Assembly: GCF_963675905.1 (NCBI RefSeq)
Contig: NZ_OY780936.1
Coordinates: 2,241,946 to 2,305,945, forward strand
Origin: an uncultured Bacteroides sp.
GTDB taxonomy: Bacteria > Bacteroidota > Bacteroidia > Bacteroidales > Bacteroidaceae
Length of the DNA: 64,000 nucleotides
Reading direction: 5' to 3'
Shown: positions 11,396-21,430 of the stretch, piece by piece
Numbering within the stretch: position 1 is the stretch's first letter
Layout: each line of letters opens with the position of its first letter
Position numbers and translations under genes: made by a program
Notes under the pieces: generated by a model
Told to the model about the DNA's origin: nothing
What the model saw: only the letters and a program-made list of their open reading frames with translations
Database searches by the model: none

Positions 11396-13267
11396 TTATT
11401 TTTTCAACAAATATAGGTAATCCGGTTGTAAACCAGCACGGTTACGAATACTATCTGCCACCATCGGACCATTGTTTGTCCACACATTACCCGGACCATT
11501 AGCATTTTTCAGGAACTTTTCGGAATCACACCTGTTGTCTTTCACTTCAATAAACGAAGATCCTTCGTCGGTATACAAATAGAACCAGTGATTAGGATCG
11601 TGTGCATAAGGAGAAAGAACAATATCATGCACATAATTCTCGGCAACCACTGTTTTTGGTTGAGCGGAGAGCGTATAAATACCTGCCACATCATGCATGT
11701 GAATAGCATAATGATGGATATTATTTGCAATCACCTTATTGTTTCGCATGCAATTTACAGTCTGAGTCCATCCCCATCCCAAGTTAATTCCGGTGTAGGA
11801 CACATAGCTGATTTCATTATGCTGGATAGTTACATCTCTTACAAAACCTGCACAGATAGCCACACATCCCCAGTCTTCATTTGTTACATCCGTAAAGAAA
11901 TTGTTGGCGATAAGCTGATTGGCGCAAAGCACTCTGCTATCTGCCGGATCGTAAGGTAAATGCGACTCAAACGAAGGATCATTGAACTTACCAGTCTGCA
12001 AACCGTTGCCGGCAATATCCCTAAAGATAGAACCTTCCACGCTTACATGCTGAGCAGCTTCAACAAAATCGAGCCCGCAAGAACCCAAATGTTCAAAAGA
12101 ACAATTGGCAAAAGCAATATTGTTTGCACCCTGCACCTGAACGGCAGCTGGTGGACGACCAATCCATCCCTGATTATCCAGCGGATGATTATTATCATCA
12201 CGTATCTGTTTCGGATTCAATGTATAAGCATCCAGCATATACATTCCGGCTTGCAAAGGCACATGTCCTTTCTCCGACGGACGCATCCAGGTGGTATAAT
12301 TAAAGTTAATACCTTCAAAACGGATATTTGATACCGGACGGTCAACTGTACCTTCTACCTGAACCAAAGTTTCCAAAGCAGGAACCACAGCCGATGCGGT
12401 TTTCATGTTCTCCCCTTCACGTGGATAATAATATAGCCGACCGGTTCTATTATCATAATACCATTCACCCGGTTGATCGAGTAGTTCAATGGCATTAGTC
12501 AGATAAAAAGCAGAGTTTACTCCTTTGCCCAACATTGGTCGTGGCCAGGGATGTTCAAACTGAATACGACTTTCAGGATTACAGAATTTAATTCCGGCAG
12601 AATCACCCTGAACCTTAATTGACTTGATGCGAAGATTGGCAATTGCCCACATCTCATGAAGCACCAACTCAGCATGACGAGCATTCATTATAGCCTTTAC
12701 CGAACGAGCCGGCACCCAAAGAATTTCATTCTCCACATCGTTGTTTACAATTCTTGCCATCTGTTTAAAGTCGGCAACATTACGGGCACGAACAGCTTTC
12801 TTTCCGTTTATCCACAACTGACGGAAATCAGCCGTTCTCCCGTTAAAGTCAGGAACATCTGTTACCCAGACTTTTCCTTTTGCTGCAGCAGGCAGACCAT
12901 TTACATGTCCCGCCTTCTGCCATCCAGTAAGTGATGTACCACCACTAATAATTACCTTTTCACCTTTCACCGGCTCAATAACCGTAGGCGATTCTTTCGT
13001 GCCCGAATCCTCGGGACGGATAAAGACCGGTTCGTATACAGAGTAAGTACCACCCTGCATGTAAATATGAATACCGCCCTTAACCGACTCATCCTTTAAT
13101 CTTCTGAGTTCACGCGCCTGTCTCAATGCTCCCGCAAGTGTAGCTTTCGGAGAAGTCTGAGTTCCGTTGTTGCGGTCATTGCCATGCACGGAAACCCATA
13201 TATCAGCCGAAGAAGCCTTTGTTATCCCTAAAAAGAGAACAAGCAGGAGAAATGGAATACGTTTCAT
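11396..13267 (-). CDS. GH141 alpha-L-fucosidase (right-handed beta-helix)
   Basis: 623-aa secreted right-handed parallel beta-helix enzyme. After the signal peptide (LFLGITKASSA) comes the typical opening IWVSVHGNDRNNGTQTSP, a DUF1565-like start found in GH141. A beta-sandwich insertion (residues about 90-290) is followed by repetitive helix coils such as NIAFANCSFEHLGSCGLDF and VEGSIFRDIAGNGLQTG. BT1002 of B. thetaiotaomicron, at the same place between GH78 and GH127 genes, is the GH141 alpha-L-fucosidase that removes fucose from RG-II chain A. GH141 also contains xylanases, so the substrate rests on synteny. The gene sits 32 nt after the GH127 gene. Confidence 0.87.
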   Translation of the reverse strand: MKRIPFLLLVLFLGITKASSADIWVSVHGNDRNNGTQTSPKATLAGALRQARELRRLKDESVKGGIHIYMQGGTYSVYEPVFIRPEDSGTKESPTVIEPVKGEKVIISGGTSLTGWQKAGHVNGLPAAAKGKVWVTDVPDFNGRTADFRQLWINGKKAVRARNVADFKQMARIVNNDVENEILWVPARSVKAIMNARHAELVLHEMWAIANLRIKSIKVQGDSAGIKFCNPESRIQFEHPWPRPMLGKGVNSAFYLTNAIELLDQPGEWYYDNRTGRLYYYPREGENMKTASAVVPALETLVQVEGTVDRPVSNIRFEGINFNYTTWMRPSEKGHVPLQAGMYMLDAYTLNPKQIRDDNNHPLDNQGWIGRPPAAVQVQGANNIAFANCSFEHLGSCGLDFVEAAQHVSVEGSIFRDIAGNGLQTGKFNDPSFESHLPYDPADSRVLCANQLIANNFFTDVTNEDWGCVAICAGFVRDVTIQHNEISYVSYTGINLGWGWTQTVNCMRNNKVIANNIHHYAIHMHDVAGIYTLSAQPKTVVAENYVHDIVLSPYAHDPNHWFYLYTDEGSSFIEVKDNRCDSEKFLKNANGPGNVWTNNGPMVADSIRNRAGLQPDYLYLLKK

Positions 13268-13299
13268 TTTTCTTATATTATCTGTTTATCAACATTCAT

Positions 13300-15384
13300 T
13301 TATCGTGCCAGTGGCATCCATACAGTCATATCCGCCTTACCACGGTTACCCCATGCATAATAAGGAATCAAGCGGATTTTTACCTTCTTTGAAGAATCAG
13401 AAACTGTTTTGTAAAGAGTACCCTTCCATGAACCCTCGTTCATCAGTGAAGCTTCACCATCTAAAGCCACAATCGGGCTACCATCAATGGTAATCTTATT
13501 AGGAGTAAGTTGAATATTTGCAGGAATCAATACATTATCAATAGACTGTCCGCCTTCCACATCCATAGATTCAAGACAGTAAACCAGCGGTCCGCGTTTT
13601 ACCACAGTCTGGTTACGAGTCTCTTCCACCAACGGATTAGACTCCATCAGCTTCACAGTCATTGCAAGATTCAGTTCCACAACATCACCCTTCTTCCATA
13701 CTCTGTTTACTTCCGCATATTTCCCGGCAGACACATCAGCATCCACTGGTTTGCCATTAACTGTCAGAGTAGCTTTTTCGCACCATTCAGGAATACGGAA
13801 ATTCATGGAGAAAGCTTTCTTTGAAGCAACTTTATCAACAGTTGTAACCACTTTGCCATCCCATGGATAATCAGAAACCTGAGTCAGTTTCAAAGCAGAA
13901 CCATCAGTAAGTTTGGTGTCAAGCTGGTTGCCACCATATAAGTTAAACCAAACCCCTTTTTGTGAAATACTATATGCATAATTCTGGGCTTCGCACAAAG
14001 TACGCATTGTGTTTGGAGGACAGCAGAAACAACTGATGTATGACTGGCGCTCTCTTGGCCATCTCAGTGTATAAGGGAAATCTTTCGACAAACGCAACGG
14101 ATTGGTGTAGAAAAATCTCTTTCCATCCAAACTGACATTAGACAAAACGCTATTATAAAGAGCAGTCTCCATCACATCTGCATACTTCTCTTCACCGGTA
14201 GTCTGCAACATACGCCAGTTGAAAAGCATATTACCAATATTTGCGCATGACTCGTTGTGAGCCGTGCTGTTAGGCAACTGATAAGCACGACCGTATGACT
14301 GGTGTACTTTTTGGATAGAATCCGGCTCGTAGCAAGTACCATCAGGAGAAGTACCATCATACAAAGCACCGCAAGCACCAGTTACATACATCTTTCGGGT
14401 AACAATATCCTTCCAGATAGATTCCAGATTATCCATCAGAACCTTTTCACCTGTTTCAGCATACACATCAGCCACACCGGCATACAGATAATTTGCACGA
14501 ACAGCATGCCCCATTGCAGTTTTCTGGTCGCGGAAAGGAACACGATCCTGATTATCATCAGTACCATTCTTCACCATACCACGAATATTAATCAGGTTCT
14601 TTGCAAGTTCCAGGTAACGAGGATTGCCTGTTGCACGATACATCTCAACCACACCCATATAGTGAGAAGGACATATAGCGTTGCGGGCAAGTTCAGCCGA
14701 AGCCGTTTCGTAGAAGTAGCAAAGGAAATCAGTTGCCTTGATAGCAGCGTTGAACAAAGTCTTCTTTCCGGTAGCTCTGTAATGTACACAACCAGCCATC
14801 ATCAAGTGACCAAGATTATAAGTTTCAAAGTTAAGGCGGTTAGCAAAAGCCCCCACTTCATTGGCGCCACCCACTTTTGTTCCAATAACAGTCTCTTTGT
14901 GAGCCTTGTGAGAGTCGACACCTTTATTTTTTTCTTCAATAATAACCGGAGTATGAATATATCCGTCTTCGCGTTGCGCCTTCACGATAACAGCAACAGC
15001 CTTATCCATCAGCGCATCCAGTTTCGGATCTTTATTTACCGCATAAACAGCAGCCACACCTTCCAGCCATTTATAAAAATCGCCATCATGGAAAGGAGGT
15101 CCCCAATGTTCGCCCGGACACACACCAGCAGCCACTTCAAAGTTGCGGAAGCCATGTGAAATTTCAGGAGCATTCCATGTATTCCACATGCTGATAAGCA
15201 TAGTGTCTTTGCAAACGCGGAATCTATCACCCCAAAAGCCGTTAGTCCACTTCACAGCTGACAAGTCAACATTGGTAAGTTGTGCATACTTACTTTTCGA
15301 GGTATTCATTAAGGCTTTTTCCTGTGCCGGCAAAGCCATAAAAGCCGATAATAAACCAAGTGTAAGAAGTCCTTTCTTTATCAT
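13300..15384 (-). CDS. GH127 aceric-acid hydrolase / beta-L-arabinofuranosidase-type enzyme
   Basis: 694-aa secreted (alpha/alpha)6-barrel enzyme of GH127 (formerly DUF1680), signal peptide ending near FMALPAQ. The zinc-thiolate site of the family is intact: E378 and C380 in HNESCANIG, and C454-C455 in SCFCCPPN, where a Cys acts as nucleophile in characterised GH127 enzymes. Its homologue at this position in B. thetaiotaomicron, BT1003, was reported to release aceric acid from RG-II chain B. That reaction fits this context better than plain arabinofuranosidase activity. It is the first gene of the left operon; about 430 bp of gene-free, AT-rich DNA lies upstream. Confidence 0.9.
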   Translation of the reverse strand: MIKKGLLTLGLLSAFMALPAQEKALMNTSKSKYAQLTNVDLSAVKWTNGFWGDRFRVCKDTMLISMWNTWNAPEISHGFRNFEVAAGVCPGEHWGPPFHDGDFYKWLEGVAAVYAVNKDPKLDALMDKAVAVIVKAQREDGYIHTPVIIEEKNKGVDSHKAHKETVIGTKVGGANEVGAFANRLNFETYNLGHLMMAGCVHYRATGKKTLFNAAIKATDFLCYFYETASAELARNAICPSHYMGVVEMYRATGNPRYLELAKNLINIRGMVKNGTDDNQDRVPFRDQKTAMGHAVRANYLYAGVADVYAETGEKVLMDNLESIWKDIVTRKMYVTGACGALYDGTSPDGTCYEPDSIQKVHQSYGRAYQLPNSTAHNESCANIGNMLFNWRMLQTTGEEKYADVMETALYNSVLSNVSLDGKRFFYTNPLRLSKDFPYTLRWPRERQSYISCFCCPPNTMRTLCEAQNYAYSISQKGVWFNLYGGNQLDTKLTDGSALKLTQVSDYPWDGKVVTTVDKVASKKAFSMNFRIPEWCEKATLTVNGKPVDADVSAGKYAEVNRVWKKGDVVELNLAMTVKLMESNPLVEETRNQTVVKRGPLVYCLESMDVEGGQSIDNVLIPANIQLTPNKITIDGSPIVALDGEASLMNEGSWKGTLYKTVSDSSKKVKIRLIPYYAWGNRGKADMTVWMPLAR

Positions 15385-15813
15385 TTCTTTTTTCGTTAAT
15401 ATAATGTGTTAACTATAAGGACGAAGAAAGGGCGGTTTTGTAATGGGGGAAAAAGTGGTTTAAGTATAAATAAAAAAAACAAATATTTAAATATTTAACC
15501 AATAGTATAGTTAAACTCAATCCATAATCATATTTTCCTGATGCAGTTTTAGTATATTCATATTTCTTACATTTTCCTTGAAAGCTGAGTCATATTATTT
15601 ACGCTCTTTTTCCATAATTAAGATAAACCTTTTAGCTTAACTTAATCTTCGCTCAAAGTTAGCTATTCCAGAGATAATAATCCTAATGAATATATAATAT
15701 CCATAGGGTATATTTACTAAACATAATGATAGTAATGCTGGTTATAATAATTTTATAAGATACTTCATTTTTGTTACTATCATTTTCTAATTTCATATTT
15801 AATTGTATCTTTC
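15385..15813. other. AT-rich intergenic region upstream of the GH127 operon
   Basis: 429 bp with no plausible gene. It must hold the promoter of the left RG-II operon; the best -7 candidate on the minus strand near 15480 matches TAnnTTTG with one mismatch. No clear terminator for the cassette to its right is visible. Confidence 0.6.
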
Positions 15814-16191
15814 TTAGTCATTTATTGTCATTTCATCCATTTTATGACCTTTGCGTAGGTAAAAACCACCTCCCATTAAACCTATAGAAATAGAAATTAT
15901 ACTAAAAATTAAATCAATTTGTTTATCTGTTACTGCTTGAGCTAATTCGGTAACACATAAAAAAATGGATATCCCTCCCAAAACGATTAAAAAAATGCCC
16001 CATACTTTTCTTTTTTTACTGGGTGGAGCAACAGTTGGGACTGATTCATCCTCACCACATAATGTGATTATTAAACCAATTATAGGTGTAAAGCAAAGAC
16101 AAAAAAATAGACTCCACCAATACCCCATTTTTCTGTTAAGTCCAAACAAAGCAAATAATAAATTCCAAACCAATCCGATAACATAGTACAT
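15814..16191 (-). CDS. Small multi-pass membrane protein
   Basis: 125-aa protein of unknown function. Hydrophobic stretches at residues about 2-18, 24-44, 62-80 and 90-107 suggest four membrane segments. A short charged loop (GEDESVPTVAPPSKKRK) lies between the second and third. It lies 10 nt downstream of the membrane-anchored nuclease gene on the same strand and shares its low GC content, so it is probably the last gene of that cassette. It resembles nothing I can name with confidence. In context it could be a membrane partner or immunity-type component, which is inference. Confidence 0.6.
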   Translation of the reverse strand: MYYVIGLVWNLLFALFGLNRKMGYWWSLFFCLCFTPIIGLIITLCGEDESVPTVAPPSKKRKVWGIFLIVLGGISIFLCVTELAQAVTDKQIDLIFSIISISIGLMGGGFYLRKGHKMDEMTIND

Positions 16192-16201
16192 AGTTGTATA
16201 T

Positions 16202-18775
16202 TTATATGTTGATTAATCTAATATTTTGCAGTATGTAATTTATTTCTTTATCCATAACAGGAACTTCAACGCAATGATATTGACGATAATCTGCATGAAG
16301 TATTACCAAATACATTTTATCTACAATTATATTATAACGTTTCTTCAAAATATATCTATAAATATTTTGTTGCAGTATATAATGATTATAAGCTGAATTA
16401 TCTAGATGACTTAGCTCACCAGTTCCATTCTGATAAGAATTAATTTGAATAGTAATATCGTTTAAGATAGATTCATTAATTATTTTTAAACTTCTCTTCC
16501 AATCATATGTAATATAGGAATCTCCTTCTTTACATAGCAAATCAATAGTTCCAGCAATTTTGTCCTCTTCATCGAAAATTCGCCATTCAGTTCTATATGG
16601 TTTGACCTCTTTTGCTTTTATAAAATTCTCAAAATAAGTCCATTCTCTATTGATGGTAATATCTTCTTGAATCTTTTTATGAATACCTGTAAATTCAAAA
16701 TGAAACATTTTGTCAACAGACTTTCTATCTAAAAAATAATTTTCTATTTGAGAATGTAAATATGTACCAATTTCTCTAGAAAGTGCCCCTTTATAATTCC
16801 ATGAATCAATAAACTCAATAGCAGGAATACCTGTTTGTAATTCTTTATATGAAGCACGATATAAGCTATCGAAGGCAGGAAAAAATCTTTCAACTAAATT
16901 ACTAACAGGTGTCATGTTTATCTTTTCTTTATAAATATAAAGATGTTTTTCTGGATAAAACTTAATATCTTCATCACGACTACTCCTGTTCAAAGAATTG
17001 AATAAGGTTAATTTTGCATTTCCCACTATGCAGTTTAAATTCAAAGGTTTTACCTCAGTAATATATTCTTTTTCTTTCTCATTAAGTATCAGATTTTCTG
17101 AATTATAGATTCTCGTTTCAGTTTCTCCGAAATTTCTTATATTCAAATAATTTTCACGTTCCTTTTGTTTTTCCCATTTTTGAGCATCTAACAAAGACCA
17201 TCGTTCTTGTTCATCAGGATTATCAATTAATAAGAGATTTTTTTCAAATATTGAGTTGGGATCAATTGCATGAATTATTTTAGCAATGTACCCCACGCAC
17301 TTATAAGACTGCTCAACAATCTGTTTCTCTGAGAAACGAATTACAATCCAACCAACATTGTTGATATACGTATCTCTTACATCATCACCGCAATCAATAA
17401 AATGTATAGGAACACGACTAAAGCCTGAATATGGTTCATCAATTTCAATATCAATTCTTATATTTAGTTTAGAATTCTTGCCAACAATAGCAATATCTGG
17501 TTCATATGGTCTACATCCTTCTTGAACAAGCAAACAAGCATCACCAAGAATTGAATAATTATTATTTAAATAAGCTTCTAATTGTTTTTGGAATGCTTCT
17601 TCCATTTTACCACGCCTTGCTATCTTTCCTTTACGATGTGGCCAAACAATACATCCATTTTGAGGATACTTAGTTACCGTATATCTCGAGATATTATTCT
17701 GTATGAATTCTTTAGGTACAGAATAACCAACATATGTTCTTTCCCCCGAATTAACGATAATAATAGGTTTAAATATATTTTCGCTTTTTACATCTTGGTC
17801 TTGAGGAGCCATTATAATACTAATTGGCAAGGGCTCATTTTTAAACTTTTCACGAATGAGATTAATAAGGTTCAGTTCTATCTGTTTTGAATCAATCGTA
17901 CCGATCGTATTTTGTGATATAATAGCTTTATCTTTATGACTTAAATCAAATGTATTTTGATTTTTTATAGGTTCCTCTTTTGAGGGAGAAAGTGAACCTT
18001 TATATTTAGAAAACAATATTAACAGATAACAAATAAATGCTATAATAAAAAAAACTATAATATAAAATATAGTCGAGGCGCTAATATCACTATCATTTAT
18101 TGCTCCTACATTTTGACATAAAGAAGTAGTGTCATCAACAGCCAGTTGCAGATTATTCCAACGAAATGAATTAATAATCTTTTCAAAATCAGCTGCCCAA
18201 ATATCAGCTTCACTCTCTTTATAAGACATTAGAATTTCAGCAACTTCGTTGTTATTAGCAAGATAGAATATTTTTACTTGAATTGGCGTTTTATAAGCAC
18301 CAACCCTTCTATATGAAGATACTAAAGCGCAAATATCCCCAATTTTTCGCCATTTAATACTTTGAATATTAAGCAACTTAGCATTCCTGACTTGAAATTG
18401 AATTTCTTCATTAAAGGTTTTATAGTCTTCTTGCGTTAAGGCTGGTGATTCATTGGCATTTAAGTAATCATTATGATTGCCCTTAGAATATGTAATGATA
18501 ATACGACAGTACTTATTAAATCCTTCTTTACTCATATTAGAAAGATTCTTTTGCTGAAAAATGATTATACTATCATTATATTTAGACTGTTCATATTTAT
18601 AGCTTTTCAAGTTAGTATAAGTATCTTCTTTGTGTCTTAACTCAATGGTAGAAGGAATTGAAATTTTGAAAGCACTATTGATTTCAAAATTACACCATTC
18701 AGTTTGTGAATATGAATCGCAAACTATAAAATATAGCAAGATTAAAAAGAAGTAACGTTTCATTTTATTATGCAC
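16202..18775 (-). CDS. Membrane-anchored protein with VSR/DUF559-like and RecB-family nuclease domains
   Basis: 857-aa protein of unusual architecture. Residues 1-24 are a signal peptide; about 25-215 form an extracytoplasmic domain like PsbP/DUF1795-type Bacteroides proteins. One membrane helix (about 235-257) follows. The rest should be cytoplasmic. Residues about 385-500 resemble a VSR/DUF559-type PD-(D/E)XK fold: EPDIAIV, then DIEIDEPY, then GWIVIRFSEKQIV. Residues about 600-857 are a RecB-like PD-(D/E)XK nuclease with every hallmark: GTYLH (H674), E730, GTID (D745), YDWK (D758, K760) and QQNIY (Q802/Y806). A start four codons later (MKRYFF) is equally possible. The frame overlaps the upstream gene by 8 nt. 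Function unknown; a membrane-tethered DNA-cutting defence effector is inference. Confidence 0.75.
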   Translation of the reverse strand: MHNKMKRYFFLILLYFIVCDSYSQTEWCNFEINSAFKISIPSTIELRHKEDTYTNLKSYKYEQSKYNDSIIIFQQKNLSNMSKEGFNKYCRIIITYSKGNHNDYLNANESPALTQEDYKTFNEEIQFQVRNAKLLNIQSIKWRKIGDICALVSSYRRVGAYKTPIQVKIFYLANNNEVAEILMSYKESEADIWAADFEKIINSFRWNNLQLAVDDTTSLCQNVGAINDSDISASTIFYIIVFFIIAFICYLLILFSKYKGSLSPSKEEPIKNQNTFDLSHKDKAIISQNTIGTIDSKQIELNLINLIREKFKNEPLPISIIMAPQDQDVKSENIFKPIIIVNSGERTYVGYSVPKEFIQNNISRYTVTKYPQNGCIVWPHRKGKIARRGKMEEAFQKQLEAYLNNNYSILGDACLLVQEGCRPYEPDIAIVGKNSKLNIRIDIEIDEPYSGFSRVPIHFIDCGDDVRDTYINNVGWIVIRFSEKQIVEQSYKCVGYIAKIIHAIDPNSIFEKNLLLIDNPDEQERWSLLDAQKWEKQKERENYLNIRNFGETETRIYNSENLILNEKEKEYITEVKPLNLNCIVGNAKLTLFNSLNRSSRDEDIKFYPEKHLYIYKEKINMTPVSNLVERFFPAFDSLYRASYKELQTGIPAIEFIDSWNYKGALSREIGTYLHSQIENYFLDRKSVDKMFHFEFTGIHKKIQEDITINREWTYFENFIKAKEVKPYRTEWRIFDEEDKIAGTIDLLCKEGDSYITYDWKRSLKIINESILNDITIQINSYQNGTGELSHLDNSAYNHYILQQNIYRYILKKRYNIIVDKMYLVILHADYRQYHCVEVPVMDKEINYILQNIRLINI

Positions 18776-19394
18776 TTTTACATAAAATTCCTTTTGAACT
18801 TATATATCTAAAATATGTCATAGATAAAAGATCTAATATAATTCCTAATATAAGAAACAGAAGATTCCCCCACAATCCATATAAACATAAATGCCAACCA
18901 TATAAAATCAAAAAAGAAGAAATAGTTGTTAGTACAAGAAAAAAGACAAAAATTGTAATGTTAAAAATTACAGCTAATAATTTACCAAAAAACATTTTAT
19001 AGATTGAAATCGATATTATTTGAATATGGGCAATAAATCCGTTAAACAATTCTATGGACACTCTAAAAGGTCTAAAAATCACAATTATACTAATAATCAT
19101 TATTGGAAAAACCATCCATCCAACAGCAGATAATTCCCCCTGCTGAATTGTTCTCAAATAAGGTTGTAAGTCTACTTCTATAAACATTGTTAGTATTAGA
19201 AAACTGAAAATGATATATAAAACTTTTAAGAATATTAATCCACATCCTTGTTTTTTCACTGGTTGCACATTTTCACTGTAAACATAGCAATATTTGTTAT
19301 CAAAAACAGGTTTATTCTCATAGTAATGACATATGAAAGATTCATTTTTTCTATCCATATGATTGCAAAATATGCATTGTTTTTTCTTTGCCAT
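18768..19394 (-). CDS. Zinc-ribbon, multi-pass membrane protein
   Basis: 208-aa protein that opens with a possible metal-binding cluster (C7 and C10 in QCIFCNH, then C22 and C36). About five hydrophobic segments follow over residues 48-200, including FLKVLYIIFSFLILTMFI and LLAVIFNITIFVFFLVLT. First gene of a three-gene AT-rich cassette; its stop codon overlaps the start of the dual-nuclease gene, implying translational coupling. I do not recognise a family. It may sense or localise the nuclease at the membrane; this is inference from gene order only. Confidence 0.6.
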   Translation of the reverse strand: MAKKKQCIFCNHMDRKNESFICHYYENKPVFDNKYCYVYSENVQPVKKQGCGLIFLKVLYIIFSFLILTMFIEVDLQPYLRTIQQGELSAVGWMVFPIMIISIIVIFRPFRVSIELFNGFIAHIQIISISIYKMFFGKLLAVIFNITIFVFFLVLTTISSFLILYGWHLCLYGLWGNLLFLILGIILDLLSMTYFRYISSKGILCKSA

Positions 19395-19595
19395 ATAATT
19401 ATTTTTTTATAGTATATATATCGATTTATGAAAACAATATTACAAGAGATAAAAACAATATAAGTTATTAATTCTGAGTAATAATATTATATTTAAGATG
19501 TTACTATCTTTAACCATATTTTTCAAATTCAATACAAATATAATATAAATTAATTTCAAAAGAAGAAAAAAAAATATTATTTTACTTTTTATTGA

Positions 19596-19751
19596 TTATA
19601 ATACCATTAGTTTTAAATTTATCAAACAACTATCCAAATAACTGAGTGAACGAAGAATACAGGATAATGATAAAAGCCCCATATCTAACAAGTCTTGCTG
19701 AGTAATATTGAGCAAGACTCTTCTATCTTTTATTATATCGTAGAAGTCCAT
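19596..19751 (-). pseudogene. Decayed hipB copy
   Basis: The frame starting at 19751 (MDFYDIIKDRRVLLNITQQD) is almost identical to the first 20 residues of the intact HipB at 21427-21633. It then loses the recognition helix and ends in unrelated residues. The promoter -7 element and the palindromic operator of the intact gene are both degenerate here. About 200 bp of very AT-rich, gene-free DNA lies on its left. Confidence 0.8.
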
Positions 19752-20110
19752 AAGTACATTATTTTGCCCATTTGAAGCAGAAAGAGTGTATTTTATTAGA
19801 TATAAAACAAAAAAGTGCAATATTCTGCATATTACACTTTCCTGTTTTTCTATATTTTAAATAAACTACAAGCTATACTTCCCCTCAATCTTAACAACAG
19901 CATTACCACCAAAAAGAACTTTACCATCTACAGCCTTAAGCTTCACAATATTAAAAATTCCAGTTATCCGTTCTGCTCAATAGAGACAGACGGACCATTC
20001 CAAAGTTGATTCTTCAGCATGTATCTCATTGCCTAATTGCCTGAATCTGTTGCTAGGGCTTCAAATAGCCAAACTTAGGAGCAAAATACGAGTCCTGATT
20101 TTATTTGATT
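19681..20110. repeat. Direct repeat of the hipB/phzF junction (copy of 21563-21997)
   Basis: About 430 bp matches 21563-21997 in the same orientation with high identity by eye. It includes the start of hipB, the hairpin at 19812-19840 (identical to 21694-21722) and the last ~245 bp of phzF. The right end of the match falls on the stop codon of hipT (20109-20111). Confidence 0.85.
19866..20108 (-). pseudogene. phzF 3'-end remnant
   Basis: Matches the final ~245 bp of the intact phzF at 21747-21997, including the same stop codon context, but with point changes and small gaps that break the frame. It has no 5' part; its left-out portion is replaced by hipT, whose stop codon lies exactly at the junction. 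Confidence 0.85.
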
Positions 20111-21113
20111 ACATATCAACAAAACGCTTCAACCGACTAAGCCGTTCTTCATAACTCCGCAAATACATTCGCTTTAGCTTATCATCAAGAAAAGAATTAC
20201 CTATCAACTCCATTACAAGTGGCTGAGAAGTAGTAAACATTTCCATTATTTTCTTTATCTTCTTCTCCGGCACTCCTATTCTGCACCCGAAATGAATAAA
20301 ATCATCACTGCAAGGATGTCCGGTTTGCTCATATATTTCAGAATATTCTTCTTTTGGGAATAAGCCACCTTCGAGTGCAAAATCGCTATCTTTTATGTGT
20401 AGAGAAGTATTCATTAAATCGTATGCCGGAGCTAAAAGATAGTCGCCATTTGGAGATTGCTGCAATGAAAAGTTCTTTTGGTGAGCATCGCCATTGGCGA
20501 ACAGATAATTAAATACTACCAACGTAAAAAACTTACTCATTTCAACTTGCCAGGCGGATACATTGTTACGGATTAACAAAGCCAAATCTTCATAACTACC
20601 GGTATATTTAAAGTCTTTACCATGGGTTACTGAAGTTTTACTGGCTAATGAAGAAAAATCTTCCTGATTTATTTTTGTTCCATCGGCTGCTATATCAAAT
20701 CGCTTGGTGATATATGCTATTTCTCCGTTACTAAAGAAAGTCAAAGCATTTTCTGCTGTTTTTATTTTGTAAACCTGACTGGCAATCTGCATCGTTAGAT
20801 GTTCATTTGCAGGAATCTGATTACGAAACTTTAAATGCTTATAGTTGGGTGCAGGTTTAATAATATAAGTTCCCTGAACTCCTTGCGGTGTAAGCACAAT
20901 CTTTCCTTTATCAACAATGGCCGATAATTTCTCTTGTACACCAGAGACTGAAATCTGATTTATGTAATCTGCAATATCATTTTCTTCTGCGTCATAAGAA
21001 AAATCGAGAATATGATTCACTGATTTTCCGTTAAAGACACGCTTCAGGCACAAAGGACTATATTTATCAAATCCTTCCGCTAAAGTACCCGGACAATATT
21101 TTATTTCTTTCAT
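20109..21113 (-). CDS. hipT: HipT-like serine/threonine kinase toxin
   Basis: 334-aa kinase of the HipA family lacking the usual N-terminal HipA subdomain, as in E. coli HipBST. Visible elements are a glycine-rich loop with two serines (S55-V-S57-GVQEKLSA, comparable to the autophosphorylated S-x-S of HipT), the catalytic loop NGDAHQKNFS (D209) and the metal-binding YDLM (D232). Such kinases phosphorylate aminoacyl-tRNA synthetases to halt translation. Its ATG overlaps the stop of the small HipS-like gene by 4 nt. The stop codon is formed at a recombination junction with a phzF remnant, so the extreme C-terminus may differ from homologues by a few residues. Confidence 0.88.
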   Translation of the reverse strand: MKEIKYCPGTLAEGFDKYSPLCLKRVFNGKSVNHILDFSYDAEENDIADYINQISVSGVQEKLSAIVDKGKIVLTPQGVQGTYIIKPAPNYKHLKFRNQIPANEHLTMQIASQVYKIKTAENALTFFSNGEIAYITKRFDIAADGTKINQEDFSSLASKTSVTHGKDFKYTGSYEDLALLIRNNVSAWQVEMSKFFTLVVFNYLFANGDAHQKNFSLQQSPNGDYLLAPAYDLMNTSLHIKDSDFALEGGLFPKEEYSEIYEQTGHPCSDDFIHFGCRIGVPEKKIKKIMEMFTTSQPLVMELIGNSFLDDKLKRMYLRSYEERLSRLKRFVDM

Positions 21114-21430
21114 ATCTTCTTAACCGTTATTGCACCAATAGTATCTGTATGCGCTGTTGCAAGCAATAATCCAAAATAATCTTCTTCATCAATACGAAGT
21201 GTCTGGCACTGAATGGCTTTATTTGCTCCTTCAGACAACATATTGAAAAAGAAAGAGAAAAGGGTTTCCGATCTATATTCCTGTTTTGTCTTTGGAAGCG
21301 TTAGACTGATTGCCGGTAAACAGGAATCCTGAAAGTATTTATCGTCATAACGGAAAATGTATTCTCCATTATCATTCTCGGTAAGAAGTCCGGCCAGAAT
21401 CTTATTGTAATATACTTCTGCCTGTCTCAT
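21110..21430 (-). CDS. hipS: HipS-like protein (HipA N-terminal subdomain)
   Basis: 106-aa protein corresponding to the N-terminal subdomain normally fused to HipA (motifs AEVYYNKILAGLLTE, YFQDSCLPAISLTLP, FSFFFNMLSEG). In the E. coli three-gene HipBST system the separate HipS, not HipB, neutralises the kinase. It overlaps hipB upstream and hipT downstream by 4 nt each (ATGA), so all three are translationally coupled. Assignment as antitoxin rests on that analogy. Confidence 0.82.
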   Translation of the reverse strand: MRQAEVYYNKILAGLLTENDNGEYIFRYDDKYFQDSCLPAISLTLPKTKQEYRSETLFSFFFNMLSEGANKAIQCQTLRIDEEDYFGLLLATAHTDTIGAITVKKI

